DNA of 19,417 bases from Treponema sp. UBA1233 (lineage in GTDB: Bacteria; Spirochaetota; Spirochaetia; Treponematales; Treponemataceae), in contig DBWR01000023.1 in assembly GCA_002309305.1 (NCBI GenBank), positions 7,009 to 26,425 of the forward strand. Direction: 5' to 3'. The notes below the pieces were generated by a model. It was not told the origin of the DNA and did not search any database. It was given only the letters and a program-made list of their open reading frames with translations. The position numbers were made by a program, and so were the translations under genes. Of this stretch, positions 14,672 through 19,417 are shown in pieces (within the stretch, counting starts at the first letter, position 1; each line of letters starts with the position of its first letter).

Positions 14672-15004
14672 TTAATAACTTAAAGTCAATTTGGGACGCA
14701 GTGAGTCCCGATTCTTGAATTCAAGATAAAACTGCCTGATTTTTCTAAGTTCACGAACATCATATCCTTGACCAAATTCAACAGTAAGTTTTTTCGAAAG
14801 TCCTTCAAGAACGGCCTTTCCGTATGCAGCACGTTCGTTGCCGTTTTGCTCGTCTTCTACAATTACCTGACCAATAGACCAGTAAAAAGATACCATGGCA
14901 AAGTTTACTGCTTTGTAGGCATTCTTTCTTGCAGTATTCAAGATGCTGCTGATTTCCTCGTAGAGTTTTGAGATGTTTGTTGTTGTATCAAGTTTATTTG
15001 TCAT
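14672..15004 (-). pseudogene. DUF1016 (YhcG-type nuclease family) gene, N-terminal domain only
   Basis: The 110-residue frame is a clear DUF1016 N-terminal domain: ISKLYEEISSILNTARKNAYKAVNFAMVSFYWSIGQVIVEDEQNG, then GLSKKLTVEFGQGYDVRELRKIRQFY and LRPKLTLSY. Intact relatives of about 330-380 residues continue after a TWSHY-type motif into a PD-(D/E)XK nuclease domain. Here a TAA falls at that point and nothing downstream resembles the missing half. AAGGA precedes the ATG, and a TATAAT is present on this strand at 15049-15054, so the short protein may still be made. It could be a dead fragment or a stand-alone regulator domain; I favour truncation. Confidence 0.7.
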
Positions 15005-15058
15005 TGATTTATTCCTTCTTTATCTTCGATTAATAGAGATGCAGACATATTATATCTT

Positions 15059-15253
15059 CTAGAATTTACATTCTTCCAGAAAGAATCTGCAAATATCAGA
15101 CATATTCTTTGCTGTTGACATTTTATTTAAAAAAGAAATCCAATTCTGTTTTTGCACAGGCATTAAAGTTGCATCTTCCAGAATAGCCTGTTTTGCAAGT
15201 TCAACCGATGCTGTTTCCAAACATTTGTTAGCAAGATATTCATTTAAATTCAT
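15059..15253 (-). CDS. 64-aa protein, partner of the HD-Hsp90 gene
   Basis: A 64-residue, probably all-helical soluble protein (LNEYLANKCLETASVELAKQA, then QKQNWISFLNKM and SDICRFFLEECKF) that matches no family I know. The start is the ATG at 15251-15253, behind GGGAGG; an upstream GTG would include that site in the coding sequence. It begins 15 bases after the stop of the 820-residue HD-Hsp90-like gene, so the two form an operon and probably work together. No membrane segment or DNA-binding motif can be seen. An adaptor, inhibitor or client of the ATPase is possible, but that is inference from position alone. Confidence 0.7.
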   Translation of the reverse strand: MNLNEYLANKCLETASVELAKQAILEDATLMPVQKQNWISFLNKMSTAKNMSDICRFFLEECKF

Positions 15254-15268
15254 TTTACTACCTCCCAA

Positions 15269-17731
15269 TTATAATACATTTCTATTACAAAATTCATTTT
15301 TGGAATCGTATCCATAGAATTCCTTTATAAATTCTCGCAAAAAGTTCTTCTCAGATTCTTTTAAGTCAGCATGTTCTAATATGAAAATATGAATTGCCCG
15401 ACCTATTGCATAACCTAATGCCTTACTAGTTTCTTCATTTACCCGTGTTCTTGATACATCTGGGTAACAATTATCTAAAAATATATTTATATCAAAATTA
15501 GTAAGCACAATCCCTCTTAATAAAATAGGTATTGTAATATTGAAATTTGGAACTCTGACATTTTTTATGAAAAGATTATTATGATTGTAATTTGTGACAG
15601 TTCGATTCAATTCTACTTTTGAAAAAAAAACATCATTTATGAATATGGATTGTAATTCTCTCTTTACTAAACAATTACGAACATCATAGTTCTCTCGTTT
15701 CTCAATAAAACTTATTAAAAGCTTTTTAAATACCGAAGTTTCACTACATCCTTTTATATTTGAGTCCATATCAATAATATCAAAATCTTCAAAGTCAGAA
15801 AATAAATTTTCATCACTTATATAAATACGGATGGGTTCATATAGAAAATATTTTTTTTGTAGATATTCAAAAGCAGAATCATTATCATCCAGAATTTCTT
15901 GGGCTTGAAAGAAATTCTCACTCTCATCACAATCCAAAGGGTAAATGCTTAAAACTTGTAAGCCTCCATCAGAATTAAGCAAACGCTCTATTGAATATAT
16001 AGACTGCTCATTTTTTGCCCAATTATACAAAACTTCTTCATCAACTATCATTTCTGGAAAAAATTCTGCATCATATAAATATCCATTAGCATCCTCAAAC
16101 GGAGAAGTAATAGAACTTATTCCCCTTAATTTTATGGTACTTTTTGTAGCTGCAATGAAAGGTAAAGTACAAGAACATTCAACATTATCTAGATACTCAG
16201 AAATACTTATTCTATTTTTCATGTTTTGAGACTCAAAAGTAATACTCAGCTCTTGTCCATTTTCTGAAACAACAATCTTTATTCCAGTATCCTTAAAGGT
16301 TTCAGAAATATATTTGCAAATATCTTCCCTTTTGGGAAATATTTTTGTAAAAGATGATTTATCAAACATTATCTCTGTTCCTGAATCTGGAATCGAGTTT
16401 TCTTCTTTTTTTTGAATCACAAATCTACTGTTTTTTTGTAATTGCAAAATAGTACAAACATTAGGCTCTTTATAAGAAGCAGTTTTTACAATTATTACAT
16501 CAGACAATAAAAATGATGAAAGAAAGCCAATTCCATAATGACTAATTGGTTTATAAGAAAGTGATAAAGCCTTAAAATCAGAAGAACGATAAAAAGAATG
16601 ACCTATATTAAGAAAATATTTTTTGATATCTGATAATGCCATTCCGATTCCATTATCTTTTATGCTGATAGTATCATTTTCTATAATTATTTTTATTGTA
16701 GGAATATAATCATTTCCAATCTTTTTTGAAATTTCTTTTTTCAAAGAAACCGCATCTAGAGAATTTTGAACAATTTCTCGCAATGCTGATTTTCTATCAT
16801 AATACAGATTTTCACCCATCAAAAGATTTGAAATAGGAATATAATCCATTAAAAATTGCAAATCTACAGAATCAAAGCTATTATGTGATATCTGATTTGA
16901 AATCTTATTTTCAATGTTTAATCTATATTTTTCAGCGTTACAAAATAACATAGACTTTGCATTTTTTATTTCCATTTCGATTAAATCAAAATAATGCAGA
17001 ATTCCTATGAAAACATCTGGTTCTTCACAGTTACCTGTAAAAAAGATTTTTTGATTATCTATCTTTTTATAATTTGTAATCGAATAATGCTTTTTCCATT
17101 CATCGAAACTTCTTGTTGAAAAATCCAAAAACTGGAACAAGTGATAAGGAGCTCTTCTTGAATCAAAATCAAGATAGTCACCTAATCTTAACAAACATGA
17201 TATAAACTGTGGATTAACTGCATCATTCCCGAAATATTCATTTTGCCTCAAATTGTTTCCAATCCAAGAGAAATCTTCTCCATGAGCCCTAATTATTAAT
17301 GCTATTAAGTTTTTAAAACTGACAGAACTTTCATTGTCTATAGCAAAACATTCATCTATTCCATTCTCTTCTTTTATGAATTTTTCAGAACGTATATGAT
17401 GGGTTTTTCTAATATTGTCTTGTTTAGAAGAATCTAAGTTATCTTCGGTTTCTGAAACAGCCATTCCAATGTCATGAAATATGGCTGAGTACAACATTAT
17501 AACAAGTTCTAAGTCATTATACCTCTCTATTGGACATGGCAATAATTCAACCATATAATCTGCAACCCTAGCAGAATGTCCAATATCATGATTCGTATAA
17601 TTAGAAAACATTGCAGGAATACGAGAAAGGATACTTTTTGCAAAAACTGTCACTTTATTTATATTTTCACAATAAAAAGTTTTATTATTTTTTTCCAAAT
17701 ACTCATATATTTTTGTTTTCTTAATTTCCAT
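15269..17731 (-). CDS. HD-domain + Hsp90-like (GHKL) ATPase fusion protein
   Basis: An 820-residue cytoplasmic protein. Residues 1-250 form an HD phosphohydrolase-type domain: NHDIGHSARV (His48, His52), FHDIGM (His86-Asp87), His150 and LGDYLDFD (Asp185). Residues 300-520 form an Hsp90-like ATP-binding domain: REIVQNSLDA (318-327), KDNGIGM (358-364), NIGHSFYRSS (375-384) and HYGIGFLSSF (398-407). The C-terminal 300 residues are unrecognised, with a late RGI...DVSRTRVNEETSKA stretch as in HtpG-type middle regions. Similar HD-Hsp90 fusions appear among predicted conflict proteins, as I recall from comparative studies. I start at the ATG at 17731, since GAGG lies about 7 bases upstream; an ATG at 17743 has none. 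It heads an operon with the 64-aa gene. The nucleotide target is unknown. Confidence 0.85.
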   Translation of the reverse strand: MEIKKTKIYEYLEKNNKTFYCENINKVTVFAKSILSRIPAMFSNYTNHDIGHSARVADYMVELLPCPIERYNDLELVIMLYSAIFHDIGMAVSETEDNLDSSKQDNIRKTHHIRSEKFIKEENGIDECFAIDNESSVSFKNLIALIIRAHGEDFSWIGNNLRQNEYFGNDAVNPQFISCLLRLGDYLDFDSRRAPYHLFQFLDFSTRSFDEWKKHYSITNYKKIDNQKIFFTGNCEEPDVFIGILHYFDLIEMEIKNAKSMLFCNAEKYRLNIENKISNQISHNSFDSVDLQFLMDYIPISNLLMGENLYYDRKSALREIVQNSLDAVSLKKEISKKIGNDYIPTIKIIIENDTISIKDNGIGMALSDIKKYFLNIGHSFYRSSDFKALSLSYKPISHYGIGFLSSFLLSDVIIVKTASYKEPNVCTILQLQKNSRFVIQKKEENSIPDSGTEIMFDKSSFTKIFPKREDICKYISETFKDTGIKIVVSENGQELSITFESQNMKNRISISEYLDNVECSCTLPFIAATKSTIKLRGISSITSPFEDANGYLYDAEFFPEMIVDEEVLYNWAKNEQSIYSIERLLNSDGGLQVLSIYPLDCDESENFFQAQEILDDNDSAFEYLQKKYFLYEPIRIYISDENLFSDFEDFDIIDMDSNIKGCSETSVFKKLLISFIEKRENYDVRNCLVKRELQSIFINDVFFSKVELNRTVTNYNHNNLFIKNVRVPNFNITIPILLRGIVLTNFDINIFLDNCYPDVSRTRVNEETSKALGYAIGRAIHIFILEHADLKESEKNFLREFIKEFYGYDSKNEFCNRNVL

Positions 17732-17947
17732 CTTATACCTCATTAGTTTAAAAATTTATTCTTACCTAATAATATATTTTGAATTCTTTATTATTTAGAA
17801 TCATATAATTCCTCACATGTTGCAAAATCTATATGACATTTTGATCCTTATTTATCCCTCCTCCACAATACCATCTCTTCTTCTTTCACGCAATACAAGT
17901 TGAACATGAACAAACCTGTTATCTATTTTTAATATTATATGTTCTAC

Positions 17948-18225
17948 CTACTTATACTCAAAGAAAGAATGTATATTTTCAACATTTGGTACAAGTCCGT
18001 ATAAAGCAAAGTTTATCTTATATATCTGTCAGGCAGCAGATTCATCGTTTTTTCCACCTCCAAAACTTTTTACTTTATTCTTATCAAGTCTGGCATACCA
18101 AATCTCCAAAGTATCTTATATTGTTCAACATTCTCTGGTGTTTCAAGCTTTAATGATGAACTAAAATTTTGACCAAGAATAACAGCTTTTAAGCTTAAAC
18201 CATAATTTACAAACATTGATTCATC
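17948..18225 (-). pseudogene. unidentified gene remnant cut by the IS element
   Basis: Most of the 482-base gap between the IS and the HD-Hsp90 gene reads as decayed protein on the minus strand. From the IS edge at 18225 one frame is open to a TAA at 18070-18072 and contains LKAVILGQNF and VEQYKILWRFGMP. A single-base shift near 18088 then continues as LDKNKVKSFGGGKNDESAA to a TGA at 18029-18031. The same frame resumes as INFALYGLVPNVENIHSFFEYK to a TAG at 17948-17950. A further 31 open codons reach 17852. I do not recognise the protein. The IS insertion removed its start. The rest of the gap, 17744-17947, is AT-rich with no gene that I can support. Confidence 0.5.
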
Positions 18226-18274
18226 TGGTCTAACCCCCTAAAATAATACCATTTTATAAATTAGTTTTCTACAG

Positions 18275-18280
18275 TATAAT
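18275..18280 (+). promoter_or_regulatory. -10 box of the IS promoter
   Basis: A perfect TATAAT lies inside the IS, 17 bases before the orfA start and just ahead of AAGGAAGG. The matching -35 (TTTTAT at 18252-18257, 17 bases upstream) is weak, as expected for a transposase kept at low level. Confidence 0.4.
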
Positions 18281-18297
18281 GACAAGGAAGGTAGAAA

Positions 18298-18573
18298 ATG
18301 AAAAAGAGATTTTCAGAAGAGCAGATTGTAAAAATACTGCAGGAACACAAGGAAGGGAAGACAATCAGCGAAGTTTGCAGGAACTATGGAATTGCCGAAA
18401 ATACGTTCTATATCTGGCAGCGGAAATACGGGAACATGCAGCTTGACGATGTAAGGCGCATGAAATCCCTTGAGGATGAGAACAGGAAATTAAAAAGACT
18501 GGTTGCAGAACTGTCCCTTGAAAACATGGTGCAGAAGGATGTAATAAAAAACTTCTCAAGCCCGGAACTGTAA
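18298..18573 (+). CDS. IS3-family transposase OrfA (helix-turn-helix protein)
   Basis: A 91-residue protein with a helix-turn-helix of the transposase-8 type (FSEEQIVKILQEHKEGK, then SEVCRNYGIAENTFYIWQRKYG) followed by a leucine-rich coiled coil (residues about 57-85), which binds the inverted repeats and dimerises. AAGGAAGG lies about 6 bases before the ATG. Near the end, the heptamer A AAA AAC (18546-18552), in the right phase for -1 frameshifting, would move ribosomes into the orfB frame, which is open there. That is the usual way this family makes the active OrfAB transposase. OrfA alone is normally an inhibitor of transposition. Confidence 0.93.
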   Translation: MKKRFSEEQIVKILQEHKEGKTISEVCRNYGIAENTFYIWQRKYGNMQLDDVRRMKSLEDENRKLKRLVAELSLENMVQKDVIKNFSSPEL

Positions 18574-18578
18574 GGCTG

Positions 18579-19406
18579 ATGTTTGAATCAGTCAGGAAAC
18601 GTTTCGGGCTTACACAGAGGAAAATAAGCAGATGTCTTGGGATGGCCAGGTCAACACTGCGCTACAAAAGGAAGCCGGATGACGACCTCCTGATTGTTTC
18701 AGAAATGAAGGCAATCATAGAAGAACATCCGAATTACGGCTGCCAGATGATAGGGCTGAAACTCCGTCAGACAAGGAAAATAAACCACAAAAGAGTCGAA
18801 AGGCTTTATGCGGAAAACAAGCTGCAGATCAAGAACAGGAGACCCAGAAGAAAATATCTTGTCCCCAAAAGGACAGCCCATCGGCTTTCTGAAACACCGG
18901 AGAAGTGGATTGCAATTGATTTTGTGATAGACAGCGTTGGATTTAAGAGACCGTTGAAGATGCTTACGGCGGTAGATCCTGTTACGAAAGAGGTTCCGCT
19001 TATTGCGCCAGCCTTTTCAATGAATGGGGAGGAAGTCGCAAGGCAGCTTGACAAAGTTGTTGATCTTAACGGACCTTTCAGATACCTGCAGACAGACAAT
19101 GGTCCTGAGTTTAGGAGTCATGAAGTTGAAAAATGGTGCAAGAAGAACAACGTTCAGCACGTGTTTTCGAGACCTGGAAAACCGACAGACAACTGTTTCA
19201 TAGAATCATTTAACAGGATTCTGAGGAATGAATGTCTGAACCTGTATTATTTTTCAGATTTAAGCAGTGCAAGGAAAATAATAGAAAACTGGAGGATGGA
19301 TTACAATGTATGCCGTCCGCAAAAAGGATTGAAAGGCTTGACACCAAATCAATATAAGAATAAACTTTTAGGTAGAAAACCTAATTTAAATTCTGGCCGA
19401 ATTTAG
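18579..19406 (+). CDS. IS3-family transposase OrfB (DDE integrase domain)
   Basis: A 275-residue catalytic half with an rve-type integrase fold. The triad is visible: Asp114 (AIDFVID), Asp173 (LQTDNGPEF) and Glu209 (NCFIESFN), with 35 residues between the last two, the classical DD(35)E spacing. An HTH-like region (residues 44-90, HPNYGCQMIGLKLRQ) precedes it. The TAG stop lies inside the right terminal repeat. The frame is continuous upstream of the ATG into orfA, so the protein is probably made as an OrfAB fusion by frameshifting. No stop or lost catalytic residue is seen, so the element appears functional. Confidence 0.93.
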   Translation: MFESVRKRFGLTQRKISRCLGMARSTLRYKRKPDDDLLIVSEMKAIIEEHPNYGCQMIGLKLRQTRKINHKRVERLYAENKLQIKNRRPRRKYLVPKRTAHRLSETPEKWIAIDFVIDSVGFKRPLKMLTAVDPVTKEVPLIAPAFSMNGEEVARQLDKVVDLNGPFRYLQTDNGPEFRSHEVEKWCKKNNVQHVFSRPGKPTDNCFIESFNRILRNECLNLYYFSDLSSARKIIENWRMDYNVCRPQKGLKGLTPNQYKNKLLGRKPNLNSGRI

Positions 19407-19417
19407 GGGTTAAACCA

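Larger units (their letters stand above)
18226..19417 (+). mobile_element. complete IS3-family insertion sequence (1192 bp)
   Basis: The ends are imperfect inverted repeats: TGGTCTAACCCCCTAAA (18226-18242) and, at the right, TTTAGGGGTTAAACCA (19402-19417), which is inverted TGGTTTAACCCCTAAA. Between them lie an orfA and an orfB typical of IS3-family elements, probably of the IS407 group. The right repeat ends on the last base of the window, so a target-site duplication cannot be checked. The left end splits an unidentified gene on the opposite strand. Confidence 0.9.

Noticed and set aside
15269..17731. Housekeeping chaperone HtpG
   Set aside because: Only the ATP-binding boxes match. The N-terminal HD domain, the divergent remainder and the AT-rich accessory setting exclude ordinary HtpG.

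Overview
The window looks like a chromosomal segment of an anaerobic, host-associated spirochaete, most probably a commensal or rumen-type Treponema. This rests on recalled family resemblance, the spirochaetal-style lipoprotein, mid-GC housekeeping genes beside very AT-rich accessory DNA, and G/C-rich intergenic repeats. No rRNA, tRNA or other taxonomic marker is present, so the assignment is an inference.

Layout. (1) 1-634: the end of a DUF3990 gene, an 81-aa protein and a DUF3791 protein in one tight operon, possibly a toxin-antitoxin-like module. (2) 750-8936: ordinary chromosomal genes. These are an exported NlpC/P60 peptidase, an intergenic region with a candidate structured RNA and a palindrome, a lipoprotein, a leftward pair (THUMP RNA methyltransferase, then a TetR regulator), a YkgJ-like cysteine-cluster protein, and a leftward run of FAD oxidoreductase, NhaC-type antiporter and diacylglycerol-kinase-like lipid kinase. 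(3) 9010-11432: an AAA/DUF4143 ATPase behind three copies of a 10-bp near-palindrome set exactly 32 bp apart, a start-less HsdS-like remnant, and a small XRE-type regulator ending on a G9 tract. (4) 11432-18225: an AT-rich accessory (defence-like) island, read entirely leftward. In order of transcription it holds an IS-interrupted gene remnant, an 820-aa HD + Hsp90-like GHKL ATPase, a 64-aa partner, a truncated DUF1016 gene, rhuM, a proteasome-like (Ntn) protein and an HNH nuclease. (5) 18226-19417: a complete IS3-family element of 1192 bp with both terminal inverted repeats, whose right end is the last base of the window.

How the genes fit together. The island mixes intact candidate conflict genes (HD-Hsp90 with its small partner, the Ntn-like protein, the HNH nuclease) with broken pieces of restriction-type loci (HsdS end, DUF1016 N-terminus) and a mobile element. 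This is the usual look of a defence island with turnover. The most promising undescribed unit is the HD-Hsp90/64-aa gene pair, with the Ntn-like gene close downstream. The 32-bp-periodic operator-like array before the ATPase gene, and the folded intergenic RNA near 1508-1618, are the most interesting non-coding signals.
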